A stretch of DNA of 64,000 nt from Chryseobacterium glaciei (GCF_001648155.1 NZ_CP015199.1:1-64000); one strand, 5' to 3'. Shown: positions 27,468-37,387, numbered from the stretch's first letter. Notes: a model not told the origin generated them from the letters alone. A program made the numbers and translations.

Positions 27468-28970
27468 TTACGAAAACTTCATCCAATCACTTTTATCGTT
27501 ATTATGTTCTACAATATTTAAATTCTGATGTTGATTCATAGAGCTAAGAAGCGTTACAATATCCTGTCTCATAACCTCTACAGCACTATCTGTAAGTTCC
27601 TGGCTGAATCCTGAGTTATTTAATTCCAACAAATCATTCACAGTAACTACTCTCGCCAGAACTTTTCCAAGATCGATCATTTTACGCTGAGAAAGTGCTG
27701 TATTGATATTGAAATCCAGCTCTTTAGTATATAATTTAACCGAATTATTGGTCAATTCATTAATAGCAAGATATTCGGCAAAATTTTCGATCTTTTTCTT
27801 CTTCATATCTTTTAAAATTCCTTCCGAAATTTGTGTGTAAAGCATCTCATTAGAGCCTTCAAAGATTTGAAAAGGTCGGCTATCCATAATTCCGCGTCCT
27901 CCGATGTGAGTCGTTCTATATCCTTTTCCACCCGAAAGCTGAACAAGAACCTGAGCAGATTCCTGCATCATATCAGTAACCAAAGCTTTCATACTGTTCG
28001 CATGAGCACCGCTTCCGGAAACATCATGATCAATTCCGCTTACTTTACAGCTTTTTGCACACATTGCAGAACAAAGCGTAAAAAAAGCCTGCATTCTTGT
28101 CAATTGATATTGAACCTGATCCAAAGCGTAAAGATTAGAAGCTCCCACTACCCTTTCCTGACAGTGTTTTGTAGCCTCATCCAACATTCTTTTCAGGAAA
28201 CCCATTCCCATTCCGGGAAACTGTAGTCGACTGCGGTGAAGCGTGTCGAGCATCATTTTTAATCCTGTTGTTTCGGGAGTTAATTTATTGTATTCCGGAA
28301 CCCTGATATCAATTTTATTTAATCCATAAGGAATCATATACAATCCCGGATTGTCGTAATATTCTAAAACTTCAATATTTTGTTCTCTATAATGCGTATT
28401 AGCAATGAAAAAATCTACATCTCTGGACAATTTTCCTTCAGAATTTGCATTTCTTGATGTGATTAACCAATAATTGGCCAATCCTGTCAATCCCTGCCAG
28501 TGTTTTGTTCCTTTTATATGGTATTCATTATCTATTAAGGTATTCTGGGTTTTCATATTTAACGCATCACTTCCGTACTCCGGTTCCGTGATCATTAAAC
28601 CTCCCATTGCTCCATGATCAAGGAAATTTTTAAAAATATCGGCTTTTACAAGATCGTTTCCGTATTTGGCTACAGGTTCCAGGAAAAGGGCAATATTAAT
28701 CCCAAATGTTAATGACAAAGAAAGCGATTCATAAGAGGCAGCGGATAAAATACCCAAGCATTCTTTCACCTTTACTCCTCTCCCTCCAAATTCTTCCGGA
28801 ATGGCTACAGATAATGGTTTCAGATTCATTATTTCTTTCCAGACATGTGGTGGAAGACCTCTTGAAAGGCTTAGCTTATCAATATTTTCTTTTTGAAAAA
28901 GATTGTGAAGAGAAGTTGAAAAACCGTTGAGAAACTCCGAATAAGGTGTTTCAGATGCGGATCCATTCAT
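27468..28970 (-). CDS. Acyl-CoA dehydrogenase family protein
   Basis: About 500 residues from the ATG at 28970 (MNGSASETPYSEF); the upstream ATG at 29012 adds an unlikely leader. FAD-binding acyl-CoA dehydrogenase features include MITEPEYGSDALNMKT, KGTKHWQGLTG, and near the C-terminus LSGGKGYRTTHIGGRGIMDSR (short form) and QIFEGSNEML. It would oxidise an acyl-CoA at the alpha-beta bond; substrate is not evident. The protein is longer than the usual 380 because of a C-terminal extension of about 100 residues. It stands alone. Confidence 0.85.
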   Translation of the reverse strand: MNGSASETPYSEFLNGFSTSLHNLFQKENIDKLSLSRGLPPHVWKEIMNLKPLSVAIPEEFGGRGVKVKECLGILSAASYESLSLSLTFGINIALFLEPVAKYGNDLVKADIFKNFLDHGAMGGLMITEPEYGSDALNMKTQNTLIDNEYHIKGTKHWQGLTGLANYWLITSRNANSEGKLSRDVDFFIANTHYREQNIEVLEYYDNPGLYMIPYGLNKIDIRVPEYNKLTPETTGLKMMLDTLHRSRLQFPGMGMGFLKRMLDEATKHCQERVVGASNLYALDQVQYQLTRMQAFFTLCSAMCAKSCKVSGIDHDVSGSGAHANSMKALVTDMMQESAQVLVQLSGGKGYRTTHIGGRGIMDSRPFQIFEGSNEMLYTQISEGILKDMKKKKIENFAEYLAINELTNNSVKLYTKELDFNINTALSQRKMIDLGKVLARVVTVNDLLELNNSGFSQELTDSAVEVMRQDIVTLLSSMNQHQNLNIVEHNNDKSDWMKFS

Positions 28971-29164
28971 AATAGATTTGAAATTTAGCGCTGCATGCCA
29001 TCTATACAACAATATAATAAAGCGAAGCGAATGGCAACAAAAACTTAATAATCAAATATCAGCAGCTTCGCGTAACGTAAATATTTTTCTAAGGTACAAC
29101 TAAATAAATTGCTTACCTTAAATACTGCATGAAATTTTCATTAAAAAATCAGAAAAGGAAGAAT

Positions 29165-29190
29165 AAAAAAATTCCCCAAAAACAGGGGAA
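29165..29190 (-). terminator. Terminator in a divergent gap
   Basis: TTCCCC (29172-29177) pairs with GGGGAA (29185-29190); on the minus strand it is followed by TTTTTTTATTC. It lies upstream of the acyl-CoA dehydrogenase start, and no gene on the minus strand precedes it, so it may end a small RNA. Confidence 0.6.
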
Positions 29191-29507
29191 CGAAAAATAA
29201 ATTATAATAAGGTATAAATTTGAATATATAAAAATGATATGGTGTTGCTTATTAAAATATTATTTCGAGGCTAAAGGTAAATCAATAAAATTGAGCTCAA
29301 CTATAGATTATTAAAAAGAAAAAGTTATTAGCACGCCTAAAACATTGATATTTTCATAGATTTTAACAGTATAGTTTTAAATTTAGATATCAAACTCATC
29401 CATCGGTTTCAACAATCAATCCCATCGAAACAAAACGTTTTACAGATTAAAAAAAATTAAAGAAATTTGTAGTCTTACTATTTTCAAATAAATAAAAATC
29501 ACCAAAA

Positions 29508-30371
29508 ATGAAGACTCAGCCGGTAATTGCCCTACTTTCTCCGGGAGATATGGGAACTCAAATAGCAAAAGCGCTTATAAAAAATAATTTTAAAGTGGTA
29601 ACTGCCGGAGAAGGAAGGTCTGCAAAAACACTTCAAAACATTCAGTATACAGGAATCGAAGATGCTGGTTCACTTCAAAATACAATCGAACAAGCTGATG
29701 TAATCCTTTCTCTTACAAGTCCGGAAGGAAGTATAAAACTTGCTGAAAATATTGTTTCATGTTTAAAAAATACTTCAAATCGTCCGCTGTATGTTGATTT
29801 AAACTCTAACACACCTGCAATAGCTTTATCGATTGAAGAATTACTTTTATCAATGAACATCAAATTTGTTAACGGTGCTGTCATGGGAGCTTCCAAAGAT
29901 ATTCCTGAAACTGGAGTTTTGGTTATAAGCGGAACTCATAGACAGCTTTTCATAGATCTTTTTGGAAAAGTTTTCAAAATAAAAAATGCCGGTGAAAAAA
30001 CAGAAGCAGCATCAGCTTACAAATTGTTATTTTCAATGGTTAACAAAGGAATTAACGCCTTATTTTTTGAAACAATGACCGCCGCAGCCCATTTCGGAAT
30101 CCTTGATGAACTGAATGAAAGTCTTCAAAATTTCCTTCCCGGAACGTATCAGGATCTTCTAAAAACTACACCGACTTATCCACAGCATATCTTAAGGAGA
30201 ATTGATGAAATGAAAGGCTTGACCGAAATGCTTAAAAGTGAAAACTTGCCCAACATTATCGCCTCAGGAACTGCCGAAACATTCGAAAGAATTCATCAAT
30301 CAAATATTTTTGAAAATGAAAAACCAAAAGATGTTATAGAAACTTTCCAGAATTTCAAAAAAATATCATAA
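29508..30371 (+). CDS. NAD(P)-dependent oxidoreductase, DUF1932 type
   Basis: 287 residues. An N-terminal Rossmann fold of the 6-phosphogluconate/beta-hydroxyacid dehydrogenase type (LLSPGDMGTQIAKAL, ADVILSLTSPEGS, NGAVMGAS) is joined to an all-helical C-terminal domain of DUF1932 type (AYKLLFSMVNKGINALFFE). It probably reduces or oxidises a small hydroxyacid; no substrate can be named. The conserved catalytic Lys is plausibly in the AYKLL helix. No neighbours in an operon. Confidence 0.8.
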   Translation: MKTQPVIALLSPGDMGTQIAKALIKNNFKVVTAGEGRSAKTLQNIQYTGIEDAGSLQNTIEQADVILSLTSPEGSIKLAENIVSCLKNTSNRPLYVDLNSNTPAIALSIEELLLSMNIKFVNGAVMGASKDIPETGVLVISGTHRQLFIDLFGKVFKIKNAGEKTEAASAYKLLFSMVNKGINALFFETMTAAAHFGILDELNESLQNFLPGTYQDLLKTTPTYPQHILRRIDEMKGLTEMLKSENLPNIIASGTAETFERIHQSNIFENEKPKDVIETFQNFKKIS

Positions 30372-30394
30372 ACTTAACTAACAATTTATAAGTT

Positions 30395-30410
30395 AACATA
30401 TGATGAACAT
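30395..30410 (+). promoter_or_regulatory. Pho-box-like repeat before the phytase receptor
   Basis: AACAT at 30395-30399 and 30406-30410, exactly 11 bp apart, the period of PhoB half-sites. A matching pair lies at 47600-47615. It is about 70 bp upstream of a -7 element. The link to phosphate control is inference. Confidence 0.35.
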
Positions 30411-30479
30411 TAGCTTTCCGTTCATAATTTATTAAAACAATCGTAACCTTCACTTCAAAGCATTTTCTTTCGAACCCTT

Positions 30480-30487
30480 TAATTTTG
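30480..30487 (+). promoter_or_regulatory. -7 element TAATTTTG of the receptor gene
   Basis: Exact TAnnTTTG match 26 bp before the GTG start at 30514; the -33 triplet is not TTG, consistent with an activated promoter. Confidence 0.55.
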
Positions 30488-30513
30488 CTCGAATTTAAAT
30501 CTAAGAAAAGAAA

Positions 30514-33324
30514 GTGAAGAAAATTTTTACATCCGTTTTGTTTTGTGCATCAATTTATTTTTATGCTCAATCAGGTACCGTTTCAGGAAATATCAATGAT
30601 GATTCTAAAATTGCATTGCCAGGAGCAAAAATTTCTCTGTCACCGGGAAATATCTACACTACTTCCGATGAACACGGAAACTTTGTTTTTCTAAATGTTC
30701 CTGCGGGAAATTATTCTATGAAAATAGATTATTTAGGTTATGGAATTCATGAATATACAGTTTCTGTAGAATCTGATAAAAATACCCAGCAAAATATCGT
30801 TTTTGCAAGAAAAGAAACAACAATTGAAGAAGTTGTGGTTGCAGGAGCAACTCTTAAAAATCAGGCAAGAGCTTTAAATAAACAAAAGAATAACGCGAAT
30901 ATCACCAACGTTATTTCATCCGATCAGATCGGGCGTTTTCCGGATGCCAATATTGGTGATGCTTTGAAGCGTGTTCCGGGAATTACCATTCAAAATGATC
31001 AGGGTGAAGCGAGAAACTTAATTATCCGAGGTCTTGCCCCAAACTTGAATTCCGTTACATTAAACGGCGACAGGATTCCGTCTGCTGAAGGTGATAACCG
31101 TAATGTTCAGATGGATTTAATTCCTTCCGATATGATCGCTACAATTGAGGTGAATAAAACGTTGACACCCGACATGGATGCCGATGCCATCGGAGGTTCC
31201 GTTAATTTGATCACTAGAGCTTCCCCGAACGGACAGAGAATTTCTGCTACATTGGCGGGAGGTTACAGTCCGATCCGCGAAAAAGGAAATTATACAGCCG
31301 GATTGGTCTATGGAGACCGTTTTTTAAACAAAAAACTAGGTGCTGTATTCAGTTTTTCATATAATAACAACAATTTTGGTTCAGATAATATCGAACCGAC
31401 GTGGGAAATTGCCGATGATGCCGCAAAAACCGCTTACATCAGCAAAATGGGAGTTCGTTATTACAACGAGCATCGTATCAGACATAGTTTTGATTTGAAT
31501 TTAGATTATGAATTTAATTCTAAAAACAAAATCTACGCTTCTGCCATGTATAATTTCAGAAATGATAAGGAAAATCGTTACGCTTTAGGTTATAAAATAA
31601 AACCAATTTACAGCGATGACGAAAGTGAAATCACAGGTTGGAAAGGCAGTATCACAAGACAAAATAAAGGTGGAGATTTCAACAATGACAACACCCGTCT
31701 TGAAAGACAAAAAGTTCAAAATTATGCCTTGAGAGGAGAACATCTTTTAGGCACAAAAATAGATTTGGATTGGTCAATGAACTACGCAACCGCAAGCGAA
31801 AAGAAGCCTCACGAACGTTATATCGAATTTGAAAATGACGGCCTTACCTTTTCTTCAAATTTCAGCGATCCGCGAAGACCGATGATCACGCCACTTACTT
31901 CTGACAACTTGGGAAATTATGAGTTAAGTGATCTTTCTGACTCAAATAGCTTCACTCAGGAAAAGGAATTTGGTGGAAAAGTTAATGTCCGTTTTCCTTT
32001 TTCTGTAATTGAAGATCAGAAAGGGAGAATTCGTGTAGGTGCACGTTTGCGTTTGAAAGAAAAAGAAAGAGAAAATGATTATTTTGCTTTCGAACCGATT
32101 AATGATATGGGAAGTTTGCTGTCTATTCCGACGACTAATTTTGATGGACACAATTTTCAGCCGGGAAATTACGTTCCGGGAACTTTCGCGGCAGCTCCAT
32201 ATTTGGGTGGATTGGATTTATTTAACCCTAATTTATTTAATTCAGAATCAAAACCTGAAGAATTTCTTTCCGGAAACTACAAGGCAAAAGAAAATATTTA
32301 CGCAGGATATATTCGTTGGGATCAGGATTTCAGTGATAAATTATCAATGATCGTCGGAGCCCGTATCGAAAGCACAAAAATCGATTACACAGGAAATTAC
32401 GTGATGGACGAAGAAGATTTGGTAGGAAAAATCAACAATACCAATACATACACGAACGTCCTTCCGAATTTATCATTTAAATATGTTCCGGTTCAGAATT
32501 TGGTGCTTCGTGCAGCGTTTACAACCGCTTTGGCGCGTCCTAATTATTACGCATTGGTTCCTTATTTAAATGTAATTTCAGGTGATGAAGCTATTTCTGC
32601 AGGAAATCCAAACTTGAAGGCAACTTACGCTTATAACTTCGATTTTATGGCGGAAAAATATTTTAAATCTGTCGGAATTCTTTCCGGAGGTCTATTTTAC
32701 AAGAATTTAAAGGATTTTATTTATACGTATTCAAGAAGAAATTATTCTGCGACAGATTTTGCTCAAGATTTCGCAGGACAGTCAAACCCGATTCCAGCAG
32801 GTGAAAATAAATGGAGTTTCACTCAGCAAAGAAATGGTGAAAATGTCGATATTTTCGGCTTTGAAGTTGCTTTACAAAGACAATTAGACTTTATTCCGGG
32901 AGCATTTTGGAAAGGTTTGGGTGTGTATGTAAATTATACCTACACGCACTCAAAAGCAAAAGGAATCACAAACGAAGATGGAGTTGAAAGAACCGATGTT
33001 GGGCTTCCGGGAACAGCTCCACATATGTTCAACGGGTCACTTTCTTGGGAAAACAAACGTTTTTCGGCAAGGGTTTCCATGAATTATGCTTCCCATTATA
33101 TCGACGAATTGGGCGGAAATGCTTTTGAAGACAGATATTACGACAATCAATTATTTCTTGATGCCAATGCTTCTTATAAAATTACAAGTCAGTTGAGAAT
33201 TTTTGCTGAAGCTAATAATTTGACGAATCAGCCGTTAAGATATTATCAGGGAATTCCAGACAGAACCGCGCAGGTTGAATATTACAGACCAAAGTTTAAT
33301 ATGGGTGTAAAGTTTGATTTTTAA
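30514..33324 (+). CDS. TonB-dependent receptor (phytate-linked)
   Basis: 936 residues with a GTG start. Signal peptide KKIFTSVLFCASIYFYAQ, carboxypeptidase-regulatory-like domain at 20-105 (GTVSGNINDDSKIALPG), TonB-box-like TIEEVVVAG, plug with FPDANIGDALKRVPGI and IGGSVNLITR, then a 22-strand-type barrel ending GVKFDF. The plug pattern is of the large TonB-receptor family often fused to sugar or phosphate-ester uptake rather than SusC. The phytase gene follows 250 bp downstream on the same strand, so import of inositol phosphates is likely. A promoter and a Pho-box-like repeat precede it. Confidence 0.9.
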   Translation: MKKIFTSVLFCASIYFYAQSGTVSGNINDDSKIALPGAKISLSPGNIYTTSDEHGNFVFLNVPAGNYSMKIDYLGYGIHEYTVSVESDKNTQQNIVFARKETTIEEVVVAGATLKNQARALNKQKNNANITNVISSDQIGRFPDANIGDALKRVPGITIQNDQGEARNLIIRGLAPNLNSVTLNGDRIPSAEGDNRNVQMDLIPSDMIATIEVNKTLTPDMDADAIGGSVNLITRASPNGQRISATLAGGYSPIREKGNYTAGLVYGDRFLNKKLGAVFSFSYNNNNFGSDNIEPTWEIADDAAKTAYISKMGVRYYNEHRIRHSFDLNLDYEFNSKNKIYASAMYNFRNDKENRYALGYKIKPIYSDDESEITGWKGSITRQNKGGDFNNDNTRLERQKVQNYALRGEHLLGTKIDLDWSMNYATASEKKPHERYIEFENDGLTFSSNFSDPRRPMITPLTSDNLGNYELSDLSDSNSFTQEKEFGGKVNVRFPFSVIEDQKGRIRVGARLRLKEKERENDYFAFEPINDMGSLLSIPTTNFDGHNFQPGNYVPGTFAAAPYLGGLDLFNPNLFNSESKPEEFLSGNYKAKENIYAGYIRWDQDFSDKLSMIVGARIESTKIDYTGNYVMDEEDLVGKINNTNTYTNVLPNLSFKYVPVQNLVLRAAFTTALARPNYYALVPYLNVISGDEAISAGNPNLKATYAYNFDFMAEKYFKSVGILSGGLFYKNLKDFIYTYSRRNYSATDFAQDFAGQSNPIPAGENKWSFTQQRNGENVDIFGFEVALQRQLDFIPGAFWKGLGVYVNYTYTHSKAKGITNEDGVERTDVGLPGTAPHMFNGSLSWENKRFSARVSMNYASHYIDELGGNAFEDRYYDNQLFLDANASYKITSQLRIFAEANNLTNQPLRYYQGIPDRTAQVEYYRPKFNMGVKFDF

Positions 33325-33375
33325 TTAAACTTAAAGAAAAATATTAACCACAAAAGTTTTTATTAAACACTTTAG

Positions 33376-33505
33376 AGCACTTAAGTTTTAAAAAGCTTAT
33401 TACTTTAAAAATACAAAGCTCACATAAGATGAAAATCTTTGATTTTCAAAAAACTTAAGTGTTCTTCTATGATTAATTCGATTAACTTAAATAAACTTAA
33501 GTGCT
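33376..33505. repeat. Inverted repeat element between receptor and phytase
   Basis: AGCACTTAAGTTT (33376-33388) and its reverse complement (33493-33505) bound 130 bp; a third related unit, AAACTTAAGTGTT, lies at about 33448. No gene inside. Confidence 0.6.
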
Positions 33506-33577
33506 AAAAATCTTTTGCACCTTTTGACTTCGTCGAATCTTCGATTTGTGGTTAAAAATAAATTTTATATCAATTCA

Positions 33578-34603
33578 ATGAAAAAAATAAATTACATGAT
33601 AGCTCTTTCCGTTTTGCCGTTTGTGGTAAATTGTGTTGGGCAAAGTCAATTAGGAAAAAAATTACAGCCGACTGCAATTACAGAAGCGGTTTTACATGAC
33701 ACCGACGATCCCGCAATCTGGATCAATCCTCAGGACGCTTCAAAAAGTATCATCATCGGAACAGATAAAGATACGAATGGTGGTTTGTACGCTTTCAATT
33801 TAGACGGAAAAATTATCAATAAAGTTTTAGGTTTAAAACGTCCGAACAATGTTGACCTGGAATACGGATTTAATTTAAACGGAAAGAAAATCGACTTTGC
33901 AGCAGTAACCGAAAGAGAAACCAATAAGGTAAAATTATATTCACTTCCCGATTTAAAAGAAGTTGGAGAGTTCACCGTTTTTGATGGCGAAACCGAACGC
34001 GGACCGATGGGAATTTCAATCTATAAAAATCCGAAAACAGAAGAAATTTTCGTGATTGCAGGAAGAAAATTCGGACCAAGTGACGGCTATCTTTGGCAAT
34101 ATAAATTATCCGAAAAAGACGGAAAAATCACAGGAGAAGTTGTGAGAAAATTCGGAAAATACAGCGGTTTGAAAGAAATTGAAAGTATCGCTGTGGATGA
34201 TGAAATGGGATATATTTATTATTCTGATGAGCAGTTTGGTGTTCATCAATATTACGCAGATCCGGCAAAAGGAAATGAAGAACTTTCGGTTTTCGGAAAA
34301 GGCGATTTCAAATCTGATGTGGAAGGGATTTCCATCTACTCTACTTCTGCGAACACTGGATATATCTTGGTTTCTAATCAGCAGAAAGATACTTTTAATG
34401 TGTATTTAAGAGAAAATCCGGCAAAAGGCATGATTGCAGAAATTCCTGTTTCTACAAGCGAAAGTGACGGTTCGGAAGTCACAAACGTAAATCTCGGATC
34501 GAAATTCCCAAAAGGAATATTTGTCGCGATGAGCAACGGCAGAGTTTTCCATATTTACGATTGGCGAATCATTGAAGAAAGGATTAAAGCTAATATGAAA
34601 TAA
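33578..34603 (+). CDS. Beta-propeller phytase (3-phytase)
   Basis: 341 residues from ATG 33578 (MKKINYMIALSVLPFVV), giving a signal peptide, possibly a lipoprotein with Cys in VVNCVG. Beta-propeller phytase motifs are all visible: DTDDPAIWINP, GTDKDTNGGLYAF, RPNNVDLEY, GPMGISIY, YYSDEQFGVHQYY and DVEGISIY. The enzyme removes phosphates from myo-inositol hexakisphosphate in a calcium-dependent way, in the periplasm or on the surface. Pairing with a TonB receptor is known for phytases of aquatic and soil bacteria. Intact, with a terminator right after the stop. Confidence 0.93.
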   Translation: MKKINYMIALSVLPFVVNCVGQSQLGKKLQPTAITEAVLHDTDDPAIWINPQDASKSIIIGTDKDTNGGLYAFNLDGKIINKVLGLKRPNNVDLEYGFNLNGKKIDFAAVTERETNKVKLYSLPDLKEVGEFTVFDGETERGPMGISIYKNPKTEEIFVIAGRKFGPSDGYLWQYKLSEKDGKITGEVVRKFGKYSGLKEIESIAVDDEMGYIYYSDEQFGVHQYYADPAKGNEELSVFGKGDFKSDVEGISIYSTSANTGYILVSNQQKDTFNVYLRENPAKGMIAEIPVSTSESDGSEVTNVNLGSKFPKGIFVAMSNGRVFHIYDWRIIEERIKANMK

Positions 34604-34605
34604 CA

Positions 34606-34637
34606 AAAAAACAGGGTGCATTCACATCCTGTTTTTT
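34606..34637. terminator. Bidirectional terminator
   Basis: AAAAAACAGG (34606-34615) pairs with CCTGTTTTTT (34628-34637); it ends both the phytase gene and the convergent HAD gene. Confidence 0.85.
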
Positions 34638-34665
34638 ATTTATATTTAAAAATTACTTAAAAATT

Positions 34666-35466
34666 TTAATTATTATTCAAATAACTTTTAATTGTTTCCA
34701 ACACTCCAAAATTATCATTAGAACACGCTTCAAAGCTTGCCACTGCTTTTACAGAAGGATGCGCATTTTTCATCGCATACGAATAATGTGCTTTTTTAAG
34801 CATCTCAATATCGTTCATATAATCTCCGAAAACCATCGTTTGTTCGGGAGTGATATTCAATACTTTCTGAAGTTGTTCTAAAGCATTTCCCTTGTTGATA
34901 TTTTTATTCATAATATCCAGCCAATACTGACCTGATACCACGACTTCAAGATTATACTTTTCAAATTGCTTTAAATAAGGATATAAATGCTCTTCTGAAC
35001 CTTCAGGATGATAAACGGCAATTTTAAAAATACTGTCATCCAAAGCTTGCGTTAAATCTTCAACTCCTTGATTTCCTGTATAGAATTGTGAAATATAATC
35101 TATAAAACCTTGATTATCTGTTTCGTAATATGCTCTTTTCTTCCCCGACAACACAGCTGTTGCGCCAGGAATAGTACGGATCGTACTGATAATCTCAGCA
35201 ACATATTCCGAACCTAATTTATCTGCAAATAATTCTTCATTTTTGTAGACCATATAGCCTCCGTTTTCTGCAATAAAAGCCATTTCGTTCTCGATATCTC
35301 CAAAATATTTAGTGATTCCCAACATCTGTCTTCCACTCGCAGGAACGAATAAAATATTTCTTTTTTTCAGTTCTTCATAAATTTCAGGAAATTCCGGACT
35401 TACTTCGTGTGAAGAGTTCAGAAACGTTCCGTCCATATCGGTTACAATTAATTTAATATCTTTCAT
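34666..35466 (-). CDS. Cof-type HAD-IIB phosphatase
   Basis: 266 residues with the haloacid dehalogenase motif DMDGT (nucleophile D10, acid D12), motif II Ser in VPASGR, a Lys in motif III (KGNALEQL) and MVFGDYMNDIEML (motif IV). The IIB cap lies between. Such enzymes dephosphorylate sugar phosphates and related metabolites in the cytoplasm. Single gene, convergent with phytase. Confidence 0.92.
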   Translation of the reverse strand: MKDIKLIVTDMDGTFLNSSHEVSPEFPEIYEELKKRNILFVPASGRQMLGITKYFGDIENEMAFIAENGGYMVYKNEELFADKLGSEYVAEIISTIRTIPGATAVLSGKKRAYYETDNQGFIDYISQFYTGNQGVEDLTQALDDSIFKIAVYHPEGSEEHLYPYLKQFEKYNLEVVVSGQYWLDIMNKNINKGNALEQLQKVLNITPEQTMVFGDYMNDIEMLKKAHYSYAMKNAHPSVKAVASFEACSNDNFGVLETIKSYLNNN

Positions 35467-35596
35467 AATGCTAATCTATCCGCAGATTTCAGGTATAAAA
35501 CTACTGAATTCATTTTTAAAATTTTAATTTCTAAGCGCTTTTATTCTTTTTTTATGATAAAGTTTAAGGTGTATTAACGCTCAATTCATATTCAAA

Positions 35597-36469
35597 TTAT
35601 TCCATAAAAAAATTAAACTCTTTTCTGTATTGTGACGGGCTTTTTTGAATATATTCTTTAAATGTTTTATTAAAATAACTGAAATTATTAAAGCCAGATT
35701 CAAAACAAACCTCAGTAATACTCATTGGTTTTTCCGCCAACAGTTTTAATGAATGAGTGATCCTGTATTCATTGACAAACTGAGTGAAAGTCTTGTTGGT
35801 AATTTTTTTAAAATAACGGCAGAAAGATGGCACTCTCATATTCGCCAGTTCAGAAATTTCGTCCAAAGTGATCTGTTCCTTGAAATGATCTTTCACATAA
35901 TTGAAAATAAGATTAATCCTTTCATTATCTTCAACCTGCGTTTGCAAATAATATTTTCCGGCATTCAAAATCCTGTAATCCTGAGTAGAAGCCAATGCAT
36001 CCAGTATTTCTATAAACTTGACAAGCCTTTCCAAAGAAGAAGATTCGTGCATTTCAACGATCTTTTTTCCGATGGCTTTTTTAATATTTTCAGAAAATAC
36101 AATGCCTGCTTTTGACCTTTCTAGTAATTGGGTAATTCTATGCATTTCAGGCAATTCCCAAATGGTTTCACCTAAAAAATCAGGCTTAAACTGAATCACC
36201 ATTTCATAATCATTATTCGTGTTTTCATTGGTCATTCCACAATGTGGTAAATTGCTTCCCATCAACACAAGATCTCCGTCCGAAAAATAGGAAATATTAC
36301 TTCCGATCTGCCTTTTTCCCGAACCTCCGCAGACAAAAATTAACTCAACCTCAGGATGGTAATGCCATACATGAGATTTGATGTTTTCGTTTCGAAAAAA
36401 TTTCAGACTTGTGAAACTGCTTCCAATATTAGGCTTCACCGCCTCAAAGGCCGGATGTGAATGTTTCAT
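35597..36469 (-). CDS. AraC-family regulator with cupin domain
   Basis: 290 residues. An N-terminal cupin sensor (WHYHPEVELIFVCGGSG, GDLVLMGSNLPH) binds an unknown ligand, and a C-terminal pair of helix-turn-helices follows (TLDEISELANMRVPSFCRYFKKITNKT; short motifs SITEVCFESGFNN and SPSQYRKEF). It is divergent from the small exported protein gene at 36613 and lies near the xylan locus, which has no other internal AraC regulator. A role in either is possible but not shown. Confidence 0.92.
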   Translation of the reverse strand: MKHSHPAFEAVKPNIGSSFTSLKFFRNENIKSHVWHYHPEVELIFVCGGSGKRQIGSNISYFSDGDLVLMGSNLPHCGMTNENTNNDYEMVIQFKPDFLGETIWELPEMHRITQLLERSKAGIVFSENIKKAIGKKIVEMHESSSLERLVKFIEILDALASTQDYRILNAGKYYLQTQVEDNERINLIFNYVKDHFKEQITLDEISELANMRVPSFCRYFKKITNKTFTQFVNEYRITHSLKLLAEKPMSITEVCFESGFNNFSYFNKTFKEYIQKSPSQYRKEFNFFME

Positions 36470-36585
36470 TTTAACTAATTAATTCATGCACAAAATTAAC
36501 AATTAATTTTCAATTAAATAATTTTAAGGTTAATATAGCATATAAATATGAAAATTACATTATAGTTTAAGCAGATTACCTGCTA

Positions 36586-36593
36586 TACATTTG
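36586..36593 (+). promoter_or_regulatory. -7 element TACATTTG
   Basis: Exact TAnnTTTG match 20 bp before the ATG at 36613. The flanking TGCTATACATTTGCAGTA is partly symmetric. Confidence 0.6.
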
Positions 36594-36612
36594 CAGTATA
36601 AAACTTATCATT

Positions 36613-37209
36613 ATGAATAAATTATTAAAATCTGCTTTTCTCGTAGGGTCTCTATTTATCTCAGCAAGCTTGATGAGTAAAGACAGGGATTTTTCTCTTT
36701 CAATTAAATCAACAGAATCAAAAACTATCAGTTTTGACGTTCTGAATGGAAAAAACATATCCTTGGTTATCTATAATGATGCTTACGGAGAATTATTTTC
36801 TGAAAAACTAGAGAGTGAAAATAATGTAACAAAATCTTATGATCTGAAAGATCTGGAATCCGGAACTTATTATCTGGTTGCAGAATCTGATCAGAAAATT
36901 GAAAAATATAAAATAAACATTAGTTATAACAACACGGTGGAGATTGAAAAGACTCCATTTTCAGAAATTAATAAACCTGAATACACAATTTCAGGGAATA
37001 TGGCACAACTTCATCTTTCGGGTTTGAAAAACAGCGCAACTATTTCTGTATCTGATTTTGCAGGAAATGTTTATTACAATGCAACAAAAAATGCAGCTAA
37101 CGGAGAACTTAATATGACCTTTGATCTTGATCCTAAAACTTCTGACAGATACATCATCAGTGTTGAGGAAAAGGGGAATGTTTTTAATAAAATAGTTACT
37201 CTTAACTAA
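36613..37209 (+). CDS. Exported beta-sandwich protein
   Basis: 198 residues. Signal peptide MNKLLKSAFLVGSLFISASL, then two beta-rich halves (FSLSIKSTESKTISFDVLNG and PEYTISGNMAQLHLSGL in part), resembling the DUF3244 or T9SS-tail type of Ig-like folds common in Bacteroidota. No catalytic motif. Its promoter has an exact -7 box, and a strong terminator follows. Function unknown. Confidence 0.7.
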   Translation: MNKLLKSAFLVGSLFISASLMSKDRDFSLSIKSTESKTISFDVLNGKNISLVIYNDAYGELFSEKLESENNVTKSYDLKDLESGTYYLVAESDQKIEKYKINISYNNTVEIEKTPFSEINKPEYTISGNMAQLHLSGLKNSATISVSDFAGNVYYNATKNAANGELNMTFDLDPKTSDRYIISVEEKGNVFNKIVTLN

Positions 37210-37279
37210 AATTAAGAGGATTCCATTATTTTTCGTATTTATATTGGAATTAAAATTTTACGTACAATTCAATTTATTG

Positions 37280-37330
37280 AGGCAACTTTTCTTTTTTAAA
37301 TCACGAAGAATGAGTTGCCTTAATTTTTTT
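37280..37330 (+). terminator. Terminator of the exported protein gene
   Basis: AGGCAACT (37280-37287) and AGTTGCCT (37313-37320) enclose 25 bases and are followed by TAATTTTTTTTAA. Confidence 0.7.
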
Positions 37331-37387
37331 TAATTTATTTATTTTTTAAACGCAAAGGTTTCATTTATATATCTTCTTATTTTTAGT

